Below are positions 53,627-62,510 of a stretch of DNA of 64,000 nt, piece after piece. Each line of letters begins with the position of its first letter. The first letter of the stretch is position 1. The position numbers and the translations under genes are program-made. This DNA is from Paenibacillus sp. FSL H7-0331. Its GTDB lineage: Bacteria; Bacillota; Bacilli; Paenibacillales; NBRC-103111. The notes beneath the pieces were generated by a model that did not search any database, was not told the origin of the DNA, and saw only the letters and a program-made list of their open reading frames with translations. The stretch lies in contig NZ_MRTH01000006.1 in assembly GCF_001956045.1 (NCBI RefSeq), positions 302,530-366,529 of the forward strand, read 5' to 3'.

Positions 53627-54754
53627 ATGAAAATTACAAATGTTACATGTATCCGGGCGAATGGTGTATTTGTCAAAATTGAGACGGATGAAGGGATTAC
53701 CGGCTACGGTGAAGGTTCGAATTTTACTCCTCTAGCAGTTATCGGCATGGTGGAGGAATTAAAACCGTATATCCTCGGGGAAGATCCGCATCGAATCGAA
53801 TATTTATGGCAGGCTTGCTTCCGTCGTCTATTTGCGAGAGGTGGTCCAGTGACGGGATCTGCAATTTCTGCTATAGATATGGCTTTGTGGGATATTAAGG
53901 GTAAAGCGCTAAACGTGCCCGTGTATCAATTACTTGGAGGGTTAGCGCGGGAAAAGGTGAGATTATACGGACATATCGTAGGTAATTCTGCGGAAGAAAT
54001 AGCCGCAAATGCCAAGAGGCTTGCAGCAAAAGGAGTAACTGCTATTCGCTATCGCGGCTTTCACGATACCGACGATATTGACTTGCATGATCACAAGCGG
54101 GCGGTTAGACAGCAAATTGAATATACGGAGGCCATTCGTGCTGCGGTTGGCGACGATGTTGACCTCATTCTTGAATGCCACGGGCGCTATGACCCTGATT
54201 TTGCTGTAATGCTTGCAGAAGGTGTTGCGAAGTTTAAGCCCCTTTACATTGAAGATCCCATTCGTCACGAAAATCCCCAAGCGTTGGTGAGGTACAGGCA
54301 GCATACGAACATCCCGTTGGCAACCGGAGAACGCGGACATAACAAGTATGATTTCCGTGAATTTGTAGTTGACGGTCATGTCGATTATTTGCGACCCGAT
54401 GTATGCTGGTGCGGCGGCATTACGGAAATAAAAAAAATTGCCGCATTTGCTGAAGTATATAATATTAATGTTGTCCCGCACAATAATTGGGGACCACTCG
54501 GGACCTCCGCAAGTGTACACATTTCTTTGGCAATTCCTAACATTACACTTATGGAAGGATTCTGGGTTGATTCCGCAAAGCCGACGGACGTAGTAACACC
54601 ATGGCCAAAAATAGTGGACGGCTATGCCTACCCGCCCGTTGGTCCTGGACTGGGAGTGGAGTTTAACGAAGAGATCGCCGCTTCCATTCCGCAAAAGCCT
54701 ACAAGAGTATTGCCCAAATTGAATGGATTTGATGGATCTGTAAGAGACTGGTAG
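53627..54754 (+). CDS. Enolase-superfamily dehydratase, galactonate dehydratase-like
   Basis: A 375-residue enzyme. Metal ligands appear in ILECHGRYD (Glu, with the adjacent CHGR His as likely acid/base), LYIEDPI (Glu) and ATGERGH (Glu); a second catalytic His lies in VVPHNNWGPLG. The order HGR ... IEDP ... GER ... GGITE ... PHNNWGP is that of the D-galactonate dehydratase (DgoD) group, which removes water from sugar acids to give 2-keto-3-deoxy acids. ATG 53627 follows AGGAGG. A terminator at 54796-54847 ends set 1. Confidence 0.87.
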   Translation: MKITNVTCIRANGVFVKIETDEGITGYGEGSNFTPLAVIGMVEELKPYILGEDPHRIEYLWQACFRRLFARGGPVTGSAISAIDMALWDIKGKALNVPVYQLLGGLAREKVRLYGHIVGNSAEEIAANAKRLAAKGVTAIRYRGFHDTDDIDLHDHKRAVRQQIEYTEAIRAAVGDDVDLILECHGRYDPDFAVMLAEGVAKFKPLYIEDPIRHENPQALVRYRQHTNIPLATGERGHNKYDFREFVVDGHVDYLRPDVCWCGGITEIKKIAAFAEVYNINVVPHNNWGPLGTSASVHISLAIPNITLMEGFWVDSAKPTDVVTPWPKIVDGYAYPPVGPGLGVEFNEEIAASIPQKPTRVLPKLNGFDGSVRDW

Positions 54755-54795
54755 GGCTCTGCGGTGTCCTTTTATAATAAGTGTAATGGATATTA

Positions 54796-54847
54796 AAAAT
54801 CCCATCATGTTTGGTCGCAATTCGATCAATCGTGATGGGTTTTTTTG
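54796..54847 (+). terminator. Rho-independent terminator
   Basis: AATCCCATCATG pairs with CGTGATGGGTT around an AT-rich loop and is followed by a run of seven T. It ends sugar cluster set 1. Confidence 0.8.
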
Positions 54848-55001
54848 GTAAATATGGTCAATCTCAAAATCAGTTCCCCCGTGTTGTATGAAGAATTTGA
54901 TACAGTAAGAAGAGAAAATAAGCCTATTTTCTTATCAGCCTGTACCATAAATTATTTGTGCACATAAAATAATCTGGCGAAGATGTAGGGAGGTTGATTA
55001 T

Positions 55002-55742
55002 GTGAAAAAGGTTAAGTACAAGATGGGTAAATTAGGGAAACATAATTTCATGAAAAGATTTAATGCTATAAACACTTTCCTGCCTGATACTCGAATAGCC
55101 TCTAAATCCAATATAAAAACTATGATAAGATTACACGAATCACTTTATTTAAAACCTGATGAGGGTACCGGAGGTCATGGGATATATAAAATAACAAAAA
55201 CTAAAAAAGGGTATTCGTTAAGAAGTGGGACTGCCACTAGATATTTCAATTCAATTGATACTTTATATCGTTCACTTCATATATTACTCACTAAAGAAAA
55301 GTATGTAGTCCAGAAAGGGATTGATTTGCTAAAACATAACAAACGAGGATTTGATATCAGAGTTATGGTGCAAAAGAACAGAAATAATATATTGATCCCG
55401 ACAGGTATTATTGGAAGGTTAGCGAAGCCTAAAAAAATAGTAACTAATTATCATTCTGGAGGCACTCCTTTGCCAATAGACAAGTTACTCAAATCACATC
55501 TTAAAGGAGACTCTAGGATTAAATATATTAAAAATATGGAATTATTGAGTAAAAAAGCAAGTCATGTCCTTGGTAAAAGTTATAGAAGGAAGCGAGCTTT
55601 CGGTGTTGATATTGCAATTGATTCCAAACTGAAGCCATGGATTCTGGAGATTAATACTGAACCTGATATGAGTATTTTTAACACTTTGAAGAATAAAACG
55701 ATGTACAAGAGGATTCTTGGATACTCTAAAATAAAAGGATAA
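55002..55742 (+). CDS. YheC/YheD-like ATP-grasp protein
   Basis: A 246-residue protein of the YheC/YheD type, the ATP-grasp family first linked to the Bacillus endospore coat. LYLKPDEGTGGHGIYKI is the ATP-grasp phosphate/Gly loop, GFDIRVMVQKN and KRAFGVDIAIDSKLKPWILEINTEPDMS supply the Mg-ATP-binding end. It is shorter than full-length YheC/D (about 350-450). GTG 55002 follows GGGAGG. Codons are very AT- and Lys-rich, unlike the flanking sugar genes, and an IS3 scrap follows, so it may have been inserted into the cluster. Confidence 0.75.
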   Translation: MKKVKYKMGKLGKHNFMKRFNAINTFLPDTRIASKSNIKTMIRLHESLYLKPDEGTGGHGIYKITKTKKGYSLRSGTATRYFNSIDTLYRSLHILLTKEKYVVQKGIDLLKHNKRGFDIRVMVQKNRNNILIPTGIIGRLAKPKKIVTNYHSGGTPLPIDKLLKSHLKGDSRIKYIKNMELLSKKASHVLGKSYRRKRAFGVDIAIDSKLKPWILEINTEPDMSIFNTLKNKTMYKRILGYSKIKG

Positions 55743-55773
55743 CAGGTAATAACAAAAAGTCCGCACGGTTGGT

Positions 55774-55880
55774 CAAGACCCCATTTAGTAGATATCGAAA
55801 AAAGACTCTAGGCAGCGAGCTGTCGTCGGTACTCAACCGGCGTCAGCTTCTTTAGTTTTCTTTTGTGCAAATCTAAGCTG
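55774..55880 (-). mobile_element. IS3-family insertion sequence remnant (transposase 3' end)
   Basis: The minus strand reads KLKKLTPVEYRRQLAA and stop (ending at 55808), the conserved C-terminus of IS3-family OrfB transposases. Beyond the stop, sequence resembling an IS terminal region runs to about 55774 (GGGGTCTTGACC on the minus strand). Upstream of about 55880 the transposase frame is lost. Only one end remains, so the element cannot move. Confidence 0.65.
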
Positions 55881-56033
55881 AAATCGGAAATAGTCAAAAT
55901 AATTACAATTAGGTCAGTATTACACATTTTCGAGCGGTGGTTCGCTACCTATACTAAAGGTAACCCAAGACATTATCGTGTGCGTAATAATCATTGAATA
56001 TTTGAATGAGTTAATTGAGGAGGCGAACAGTTC

Positions 56034-57008
56034 GTGAAGGAGGTAAATACAATTAGGATGTATTCACAGCGAGGAGCCACCGGATTTAAGGAGAAAGGAA
56101 AACGCAAATCTTTGTGGCACGGCCTGAGGCGGGACAAGTTTCTGTATTTGCTTATGTTACCGGGACTCGTATTTTTCATCCTCTTCAAATATGTTCCGAT
56201 GTGGGGTATTGTCATCGCTTTTCAGGACTATTCCCCTTATTTGGGAGTAGTGCAGAGCAAGTGGGTGGGGTTCGAGCATTTTAACAGGCTTTTTTCTAAT
56301 CCGGATTTCGTCAAATTATTGCGCAATACGACGATGATCAGCCTCATGAGTCTGTTATTCTTTTTTCCGATGCCGATCATTTTCTCTTTGCTGTTGAACG
56401 AAGTCCGGAATGTGGTGTTTAAAAGGATACTCCAGTCGATAGTGTATTTGCCGCATTTTTTATCATGGGTCATCATTGCGGGCATCACTTTCCTGCTGTT
56501 CTCTCAGACGTCAGGGATCGTCAACCTGCTCCTTGCATCGTATGGAGAAGATAAAGTTGATTTTCTTACGAACTCCGACATGTTCTGGTGGCTGTTGACT
56601 GCGCAGTCGATCTGGAAGGATACAGGGTGGGGGACGATCATTTTCCTCGCCGCTATTGCCGGGGTCGACCCGCAGCAGTTCGAGGCTGCTAAGATTGACG
56701 GAGCCAATCGTCTTAGGCAGGTTTGGCATATTACATTGCCAGCGATTCGCAGTGTCATTCTTATTCTTTTGATTTTGCGTCTCGGTCATGTTATGGATGT
56801 CGGTTTTGAACAGGTATTCCTGATGATGAATGGGGCCGTATCGGAAGTGGCTGACGTATTCGAGACCTACGTGTACAGGATGGGAATTCAGAGTGGTCAA
56901 TTCAGCTACAGCACGGCCGTAGGGCTCTTCAAGTCTGTCATAGGCCTGGTTCTTGTCATTGTGTCCAATCGGATAGCCAAGCGTTTGGGAGAAGAAGGGG
57001 TCTATTGA
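56034..57008 (+). CDS. Carbohydrate ABC transporter permease (LplB type), set 2
   Basis: A 324-residue, six-segment permease paralogous to the one at 51721: FKYVPMWGIVIAFQDYSPYLG, FEAAKIDGANRLRQVWHITLP and LILRLGHVMDVGFEQVFLM match it almost segment by segment. GTG 56034 follows GAGGAGG. It opens the second transporter set, about 150 bases after the IS3 scrap. Confidence 0.92.
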   Translation: MKEVNTIRMYSQRGATGFKEKGKRKSLWHGLRRDKFLYLLMLPGLVFFILFKYVPMWGIVIAFQDYSPYLGVVQSKWVGFEHFNRLFSNPDFVKLLRNTTMISLMSLLFFFPMPIIFSLLLNEVRNVVFKRILQSIVYLPHFLSWVIIAGITFLLFSQTSGIVNLLLASYGEDKVDFLTNSDMFWWLLTAQSIWKDTGWGTIIFLAAIAGVDPQQFEAAKIDGANRLRQVWHITLPAIRSVILILLILRLGHVMDVGFEQVFLMMNGAVSEVADVFETYVYRMGIQSGQFSYSTAVGLFKSVIGLVLVIVSNRIAKRLGEEGVY

Positions 57009-57058
57009 TCCTCAAGTGGTGGACCTGTGATTAGCTTTTAGATTAGGGGGTGAAAACG

Positions 57059-57940
57059 ATGAAAGAAAGTCTTGGTTCCCGGTTGTTCGATGCGGGAAAT
57101 GTAACACTGCTTTCCATCGTCGGACTGTTAGCGCTGTTTCCACTTTATTACGTGTTCGTTGTCTCGTTCACGGATCCGTCGGAATATATTCTGAAGCAGG
57201 GCTTGGTTTTGTTCCCACACCATTGGACGTTATCCGCATATAAGTATTTGCTGTCCACTCGAACATTTATTAATGCGACGGGTGTCAGTGTATTTCTTGC
57301 AACTGTAGGCACCGTACTCAGCTTGATCGTTACTTCTGCTTTGGCATATGGTCTGTCGAGAAAACGTTTGCTAGGCCGACGGGTGATTATGCTGCTGATT
57401 CTTATCACGATTTTATTTAATCCGGGGATCATTCCCCACTATATGCTGATCCGCAATCTGGGCTTGATCGACAGCATTTGGGCGCTGATTTTACCGGCAC
57501 TTGCAAGTGGATGGAATGTCATTCTAATGAAAAGCTTTTTCGATAACATTCCAGTGGAGCTGGAAGAATCGGCAGCGATAGACGGCTGTTATGATATCGG
57601 GATATTCGTCCGTATTGTTCTGCCACTTTCACTTCCGTCGCTGGCCGCATTCGGCCTGTTCTACGCGGTGGCTTACTGGAACACGTTTTTTAATGCCGTA
57701 TTGTTCATCAACGATAATACAAAGTGGCCGCTTCAGTTGGTGCTGAACAATATGCTGATCAATTCCTCTACTTCGGCTGGGGGATCGGCTGCAGCAGAAA
57801 TGATGGCGGAGCAGACCATTCCAACGGAAACTTTAAAAATGGCTGCAGTCGTAATTGCCATCACTCCGATTGTGCTTGTATATCCGTTTCTGCAAAAGCA
57901 TTTTGCCAAAGGCGTCATGCTTGGTTCCGTGAAAGGCTGA
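57059..57940 (+). CDS. Carbohydrate ABC transporter permease (LplC/YtcP type), set 2
   Basis: A 293-residue, six-segment permease paralogous to that at 52708, with VSFTDPSEYILKQGLVLFP, the EAA loop LEESAAIDGCYDIGIFVRIV and the terminal YPFLQKHFAKGVMLGSVKG. ATG 57059 follows AGGGGG; a GTG nine bases upstream overlaps the ribosome-binding site. It partners the permease at 56034. Confidence 0.92.
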   Translation: MKESLGSRLFDAGNVTLLSIVGLLALFPLYYVFVVSFTDPSEYILKQGLVLFPHHWTLSAYKYLLSTRTFINATGVSVFLATVGTVLSLIVTSALAYGLSRKRLLGRRVIMLLILITILFNPGIIPHYMLIRNLGLIDSIWALILPALASGWNVILMKSFFDNIPVELEESAAIDGCYDIGIFVRIVLPLSLPSLAAFGLFYAVAYWNTFFNAVLFINDNTKWPLQLVLNNMLINSSTSAGGSAAAEMMAEQTIPTETLKMAAVVIAITPIVLVYPFLQKHFAKGVMLGSVKG

Positions 57941-58013
57941 CAGGTGGGTTCAAACAACAAGTGCTCACTTCAAAATAAAATACAGAGTTCATCGAAAAGG
58001 GAGGATTTTACAC

Positions 58014-59558
58014 ATGTTTCAACACGAACCATGGTTTCGCAAGAACATAAAGGCGACTACTGCCGTCTGTCTGATTGCGGCACTGCTTACTGCCTGCGGT
58101 GGTGACAAGATAGACGGGGGGACGGCGGCAAAAGCTGATAAAGCTGGAGCTAAGGAAAAGCCAGCCGAAATCAGCATTCTCACCGAATTTAATACGACAG
58201 AGGCACCAAGTGCCGATAATCCGGTACTGAAGGAATTTGAGAAACGCACGAACACGAAGTTGTCTATTACATGGGTATCACCAAATAATTACGGGGAAAA
58301 GCAGAATACGGTGCTGGCCTCGGGGGAAATACCGGATCTGATGAAAGTCAGCGATTTAATCAACCCGCTTATGCGTCAGATGGTCGATCAGGGGGCATTC
58401 TGGGATTTGACGCCTTATCTGAAGGAATACCCGCATTTGATGGAGTATCCCAAGGAAGTATGGGAGAAGACGAGAATCAACGGAAAAAACTTCATCATCC
58501 CTTCCGTGCGTCCGCTTGAAGGAGGAAACTCGCTGCCATCCATCCGTAAGGATTGGTTGGACAAGCTGAATTTGAAAATGCCGGAAACGTTAGATGAATT
58601 GTACGGGGCACTGAAAGCGTTTACGCTCAATGACCCTGATGGGGACGGTAAACCAAACACGCTTGGCTATACGATGAATGAATACAATTTTGTGCAAAAT
58701 GTGCTGAATGGCAGCAACGGTAAATGGAAGGTACAGGATGGCAAGCTGATCAACACCGAACTCGAACCGGGTACACATGACGCGCTGATCTGGTTGAATA
58801 GGCTGTACAAGGAAAAGCTGATTCCCGAAGATTTCGCTGCGATGAAAGGATCGCAAACGGAGGATATGGCAAAAGCGGGGAAGGCAGGCTTGCATACAGA
58901 TACAGTAGAGGGCATCTGGCGTTCGACGGCTGAATTGGTTAAAACGAACCCGAAGGCGGATTTCCTTCCTTTCACCAGTTTAAAAGGCCCGTTCGGCAAT
59001 GTTGCTTTCCAAACTTCGGGTTATTCCGGGCTGTTCCTGATTCCGAAAAAGGTTCCGGAGGACAAGGTGAAGAAAATCCTTGCGCTGATGGATTACGGAG
59101 CGTCCGAGGAAGGATTTTTGCTGGCCTGCTACGGGTTTGAGGGTGTACACTACACAGTACAGGACGGATTTAAAGTAACAACTGAGCAGGCGACAAAGGA
59201 CAGCGTCGCGCAGAGCTCCTTCGGTAAAATTTTCGAACGATATGACAAATATTTGTGGGCTTACCGAACGGGAATGCCAAAAGATGTATTAGAACGCAAC
59301 AAAAAGATTGTCGACGAGCGCCTGAAAATAAGCATTGCGGATCCTTCGATTGGCCTTGTGTCAGAAACGAATCAAAAGCTTGGAGCCGATTATACGAAAA
59401 AAATTATTGATTTGAAGGTAAAAGTAATCATGGGCAAAGAACCGATCGAAGCCTGGGATAACTTTGTGAAACAGTTGAAGTCGGATGCCAACTATATAAA
59501 GATTATCGAGGAATATAACAAGGCCTATCAGGACCGTGCTAAAGCAAGCAGCAAGTAG
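58014..59558 (+). CDS. Extracellular solute-binding lipoprotein, set 2
   Basis: A 514-residue family 1 solute-binding protein with lipobox LLTAC (Cys28), an Ala/Lys-rich linker, then LTEFNTTEAPSADNPVLKEF and the binding fold (ASGEIPDLMKVSDL, IRKDWLDKLNLKMPETLDEL). It is a paralogue of the protein at 46522 but clearly diverged. ATG 58014 follows GGGAGG. The gene order permease-permease-binding protein differs from set 1, where the binding protein comes first. Confidence 0.92.
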   Translation: MFQHEPWFRKNIKATTAVCLIAALLTACGGDKIDGGTAAKADKAGAKEKPAEISILTEFNTTEAPSADNPVLKEFEKRTNTKLSITWVSPNNYGEKQNTVLASGEIPDLMKVSDLINPLMRQMVDQGAFWDLTPYLKEYPHLMEYPKEVWEKTRINGKNFIIPSVRPLEGGNSLPSIRKDWLDKLNLKMPETLDELYGALKAFTLNDPDGDGKPNTLGYTMNEYNFVQNVLNGSNGKWKVQDGKLINTELEPGTHDALIWLNRLYKEKLIPEDFAAMKGSQTEDMAKAGKAGLHTDTVEGIWRSTAELVKTNPKADFLPFTSLKGPFGNVAFQTSGYSGLFLIPKKVPEDKVKKILALMDYGASEEGFLLACYGFEGVHYTVQDGFKVTTEQATKDSVAQSSFGKIFERYDKYLWAYRTGMPKDVLERNKKIVDERLKISIADPSIGLVSETNQKLGADYTKKIIDLKVKVIMGKEPIEAWDNFVKQLKSDANYIKIIEEYNKAYQDRAKASSK

Positions 59559-59585
59559 ACTACCCTACATGAGGAGAAAACAATT

Positions 59586-60254
59586 ATGAAACAGCAAGAA
59601 TGCAAGCTTGACAAAGAAATAACGAAACAAGTAAAACTTGATTTCCTGCTTTATTTGCCAGTCGGATACGAAGAAACCAATCGAGAATGGCCGCTCATTC
59701 TATTCCTGCATGGACGTGGTGAGCGAGGCACGGATCTGAGCCGTCTACAACAATACGGACTCCCGAAGCTAGTCGAGGAGCAAGAGGATTTTCCATTTAT
59801 CGTCGTATCGCCGCAATGTCCATTATACACGACTTGGGGTTTAGAAAGTGATGCTTTACTTGCACTGCTTGATGATGTGTCTGCGCGATACGCGGTGGAT
59901 AGAAGCCGGATTTATTTGACGGGAATTAGCATGGGTGGTTTTGGTACGTGGAATTTAGCAACGGATGATCCGGAAAGATTCGCGGCAATCGCCCCGATTT
60001 GTTCCACAGGGCCAACGGAAAAAGTCCATATGCTAAAGGATGTTCCAGTATGGGTGTTTCATGGTGCAAAAGATACCACTGTACCCGTGCATCATGCAGA
60101 GGAAATGGTTGAGAAACTGAAAGCATGCGGAGGCAATCCGCGTCTGACGATTTATCCCGATGCCGATCATGCTGGCTTGACACCCGTTTTCTTCAATATG
60201 GAGATTTACGACTGGTTCCTGCAACATAGGAGGAAAACGTCGCACTCTGAATAG
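59586..60254 (+). CDS. Alpha/beta-hydrolase esterase (prolyl-oligopeptidase/dienelactone hydrolase-like)
   Basis: A 222-residue cytosolic esterase. FLHGRGERGTDL is the oxyanion region, YLTGISMGGFGTWN holds nucleophile Ser115, and YPDADHAGLTP gives the catalytic His near residue 199; an Asp in GAKDTTVPVHHAEEM completes the triad. Relatives remove acyl or aromatic groups from plant cell-wall sugars. As the last gene of set 2 it may de-esterify the imported compound inside the cell. ATG 59586 follows GAGGAG. Confidence 0.85.
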   Translation: MKQQECKLDKEITKQVKLDFLLYLPVGYEETNREWPLILFLHGRGERGTDLSRLQQYGLPKLVEEQEDFPFIVVSPQCPLYTTWGLESDALLALLDDVSARYAVDRSRIYLTGISMGGFGTWNLATDDPERFAAIAPICSTGPTEKVHMLKDVPVWVFHGAKDTTVPVHHAEEMVEKLKACGGNPRLTIYPDADHAGLTPVFFNMEIYDWFLQHRRKTSHSE

Positions 60255-60269
60255 GTAAAAATAGACTCA

Positions 60270-60300
60270 TCGGAGCGTATCCAATACGCTCCGGTTTTTT
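60270..60300 (+). terminator. Rho-independent terminator
   Basis: CGGAGCGTAT-CCA-ATACGCTCCG followed by TTTTTT. It ends set 2. Confidence 0.85.
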
Positions 60301-60367
60301 GTCTTTGCAGAGGGGTACTTGCAAAGGGAAATACGAAGCACGGGATCATGTATCTGGAATTTCTTCA

Positions 60368-60658
60368 ATGGAAGCAAGAGGGAAATTGAATTCTAACCAG
60401 GAGACTTTAGTCATTGACGTTCAAGATGGTGTGGAACTTTGGTGCTATTTTATCGCCGCAACTTTACAACTCGTTTGGGTTTTCTTATCTATCGGGTATA
60501 GCTTATTTGTTACCTACAGGTACTTAGTGAATAAACCTGATGTTACTTGGGCGCATGGTCGAAAAGTAAAACGAATAAGTGAGTGGATAAATAGTTCTGC
60601 TAGCTTTAAATTTGAAGAGAGTAGTATTGGTTGGTCAAAAGTGCAGCTTTGTTCATGA
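60368..60658 (+). CDS. Doubtful small ORF with one membrane segment
   Basis: About 96 residues from ATG 60368, with a credible hydrophobic stretch (FIAATLQLVWVFLSIGYSLF) and a polar tail. No ribosome-binding site precedes this ATG, and no family is recognised. It may be the remnant of a larger gene; the following 60612-60785 stretch continues in another frame. The whole interval 60301-60827 has no well-supported gene. Confidence 0.3.
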   Translation: MEARGKLNSNQETLVIDVQDGVELWCYFIAATLQLVWVFLSIGYSLFVTYRYLVNKPDVTWAHGRKVKRISEWINSSASFKFEESSIGWSKVQLCS

Positions 60659-60785
60659 AAGATATTTTACTCAAAAAGTAATTAACAATAAGAGGAATAA
60701 CGGAAAATATTTTTATGTAGAAGATCAACAACAAGGTTTAAATATTTCTGAGAAGATGAAACTTTGTGATTATTGTTTTAAATGA
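60612..60785 (+). other. Possible Cys-containing ORF or gene fragment
   Basis: From TTG 60612 the +1 frame relative to the preceding ORF reads VLVGQKCSFVHERYF and ends with KMKLCDYCFK, with Cys residues at both ends that could bind zinc. No ribosome-binding site is visible. It overlaps the preceding ORF by 47 bases in another frame, so a single gene broken by a frameshift near 60610-60660 is one reading. Confidence 0.25.
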
Positions 60786-60827
60786 GAAATTAAAATTGGC
60801 ATTTCATCATGATAGAGAAAGGACATT

Positions 60828-61343
60828 ATGAACCTCTCGAACGAAGAGTTAATGAGAATTATCAATACTAGACCAGAGGGGAATTATTATCCATTCGACC
60901 TAGAGGAATACGATCATGCTGCTTATCCATCTCCAAATTTGCCACTATCAGCCAAGAGGATATATTCTGAACTGATACTTACTCATTTTGAACTACTAAT
61001 TGATGTGTATAATGCCCTGAAGTCACATGATTATGTGGCATTAAAATATTTTGAATATTCTTGGACTTGGCTAGAAATACAAGTCGATAGCGATTACCTT
61101 GTTTTAAGCGAATTGAAATATGAGATAATGTCCTTAAAAAATATGATATGTACTGATAAGTTCCTTTTGAAAGATGCAACATGCGATTCATTTTCAAACG
61201 TTCGTATACACAAGAATGATTTGATTCATGAAATAAGAAACAAAACAATTGATTTTATCATAGAAATACAAGGATTAAATAATGATATTTTAAGCTCCAT
61301 ATATTTTACCCAGCTAATGAACTTTTACAATAAAAGTAAATAA
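60828..61343 (+). CDS. Uncharacterised 171-residue protein
   Basis: A soluble, mostly helical protein rich in Leu, Ile, Asn and Asp, with no signal peptide or membrane segment. ATG 60828 follows AAAGGA. AT-rich codons contrast with the sugar cluster upstream. It resembles stand-alone immunity or accessory proteins only in size and composition, and no family is recognised. Confidence 0.55.
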   Translation: MNLSNEELMRIINTRPEGNYYPFDLEEYDHAAYPSPNLPLSAKRIYSELILTHFELLIDVYNALKSHDYVALKYFEYSWTWLEIQVDSDYLVLSELKYEIMSLKNMICTDKFLLKDATCDSFSNVRIHKNDLIHEIRNKTIDFIIEIQGLNNDILSSIYFTQLMNFYNKSK

Positions 61344-61422
61344 AATATGGATTTCATTTAACAGTCAGTGAAAAAATGGGGAAATGCATGGAATACATTA
61401 TGAGAAAAAGAGGAGATTGAGC

Positions 61423-61608
61423 GTGTGGCAAATAGCCTTTACTTTAGCTTTGGTGATTGAATACTGGTACTATTTTGCAGTCACTACTTTGCTTATTATT
61501 TTTGTGATCTCGTATAATATACTAAGAAAGAAGAAAAGATTGCAAATCCATAGAAAGTATCGAAAAACGGGGGTCCTAGATGCAAAGGCTAGAAAAGAAG
61601 CTCCTTAA
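61423..61608 (+). CDS. Small membrane protein
   Basis: 61 residues from GTG 61423, which has GAGGAG 7 bases upstream. A hydrophobic region (about residues 2-32, with ALVIEYWYYFAVTTLLIIFV) is followed by a very basic tail (LRKKKRLQIHRKYRKTG). ATG 61384 would add 13 polar residues but has a weaker site. Function unknown. Confidence 0.5.
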   Translation: MWQIAFTLALVIEYWYYFAVTTLLIIFVISYNILRKKKRLQIHRKYRKTGVLDAKARKEAP

Positions 61609-61710
61609 AATTTGATTTGGACAATCTAGTCCTTTGGAGGTCAGAACATTGTCAGATAGTGATAAGGATAGCTAAGAAAATTGAGTTTTAAAGGAAAGGA
61701 GTTGAGAAGC

Positions 61711-61851
61711 TTGCACCAGGGATTCAATAAGGGTGGTGGTCATCACGGCAGAACACACGATGCTGAAAAAATGTGTCCTATCATTTATAAGCGTAAACGT
61801 TTTAATACCGCTAAATGGATAGCACAACAAATGAATTGTTTGCCCAAGTGA
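61711..61851 (+). CDS. Small basic ORF with His/Cys residues
   Basis: 46 residues from TTG 61711, which has a perfect AAAGGAG 9 bases upstream. It reads HQGFNKGGGHHGRTHDAEKM, then CPIIYKRKRFNTAKWI. The Gly/His-rich start could be the C-terminal tip of a degraded nuclease or polymorphic-toxin domain, but this is speculative. Its 3' end overlaps another small ORF in a different frame. Confidence 0.4.
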   Translation: MHQGFNKGGGHHGRTHDAEKMCPIIYKRKRFNTAKWIAQQMNCLPK

Positions 61852-61925
61852 AAAAGCAATATGACAATGATTATTGGAAACCAATCATGGAAATTTTATC
61901 GAACTCAGTGAAGCAGATAATTTAA
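61815..61925 (+). other. Overlapping protein-like frame, possible 5' part of the zinc-ribbon gene
   Basis: From ATG 61815 the frame reads MDSTTNELFAQVKKQYDNDY then WKPIMEILS, 36 residues in all, and looks protein-like although it has no ribosome-binding site. A frameshift near 61890 would join it to the ORF at 61874-62455, giving a better N-terminus for that protein. Confidence 0.35.
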
Positions 61926-62455
61926 GTAAACTAGTGATAATTAAAAACGTATTCGAGTTGTTTGGTGTAGATTCAGATATCATGGAGATGGCTCAAACAT
62001 TTTCGGAAATTGGGTCAGCTTACAGTTCATTCTTTAATGAGGTCGAGCCAATAGAAATTGAAGGACTTGAAAAGATAGATAAGAATACGAATACGAATAC
62101 GAATGAAATTAGAGAGCAATTAACACAAGCATATGAAGATAATAAAGAAGAAATTGAAACCACATATAAAGAACGCAATGATCAGCCTGAATTTGTAAGA
62201 ACTGGTATAAAACAAGATTCAGATGGTACTAAGAGATATAGATTGCATTATAAGTGTGTCGCTTGTTGGAACAAAGAAAACCATTTTGTGTTTTTTGATT
62301 CTAAGAAAACTTGGTGTCATAAGTGTCAACATGAAATGGTTGTTCTACCTGCACATCCAGAAGGGTTTCCAAATCATGATACTTTCCAAAACTTCTTTAG
62401 AGCTGGCGAATTTTATGATTGGAATCTATGGAGAAGTGAATCACAACCTATTTAG
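61874..62455 (+). CDS. Uncharacterised protein with C-terminal zinc ribbon
   Basis: About 193 residues from TTG 61874, which has no ribosome-binding site. An acidic helical region with an (Asn-Thr) repeat (KNTNTNTNEI) precedes a zinc ribbon, YKCVACWNKENHF then KTWCHKCQHEMV, with four Cys in two CxxC pairs. The C-terminus is Phe/Asp/Trp-rich. The start is suspect because an upstream frame (from 61815) supplies a plausible N-terminus. Function unknown. Confidence 0.5.
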   Translation: METNHGNFIELSEADNLSKLVIIKNVFELFGVDSDIMEMAQTFSEIGSAYSSFFNEVEPIEIEGLEKIDKNTNTNTNEIREQLTQAYEDNKEEIETTYKERNDQPEFVRTGIKQDSDGTKRYRLHYKCVACWNKENHFVFFDSKKTWCHKCQHEMVVLPAHPEGFPNHDTFQNFFRAGEFYDWNLWRSESQPI

Positions 62456-62510
62456 AAACAAGAATTTCCCCTATTAACAGTAATTTATTTCGTAATACTG
62501 ATAACTCTTT

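Noticed and set aside
53963..54829. A 288-codon open frame on the minus strand
   Set aside because: It is antisense to the galactonate-dehydratase-like gene, whose motifs and start site are convincing; the antisense product is Cys/Arg-rich and has no coherent domain.
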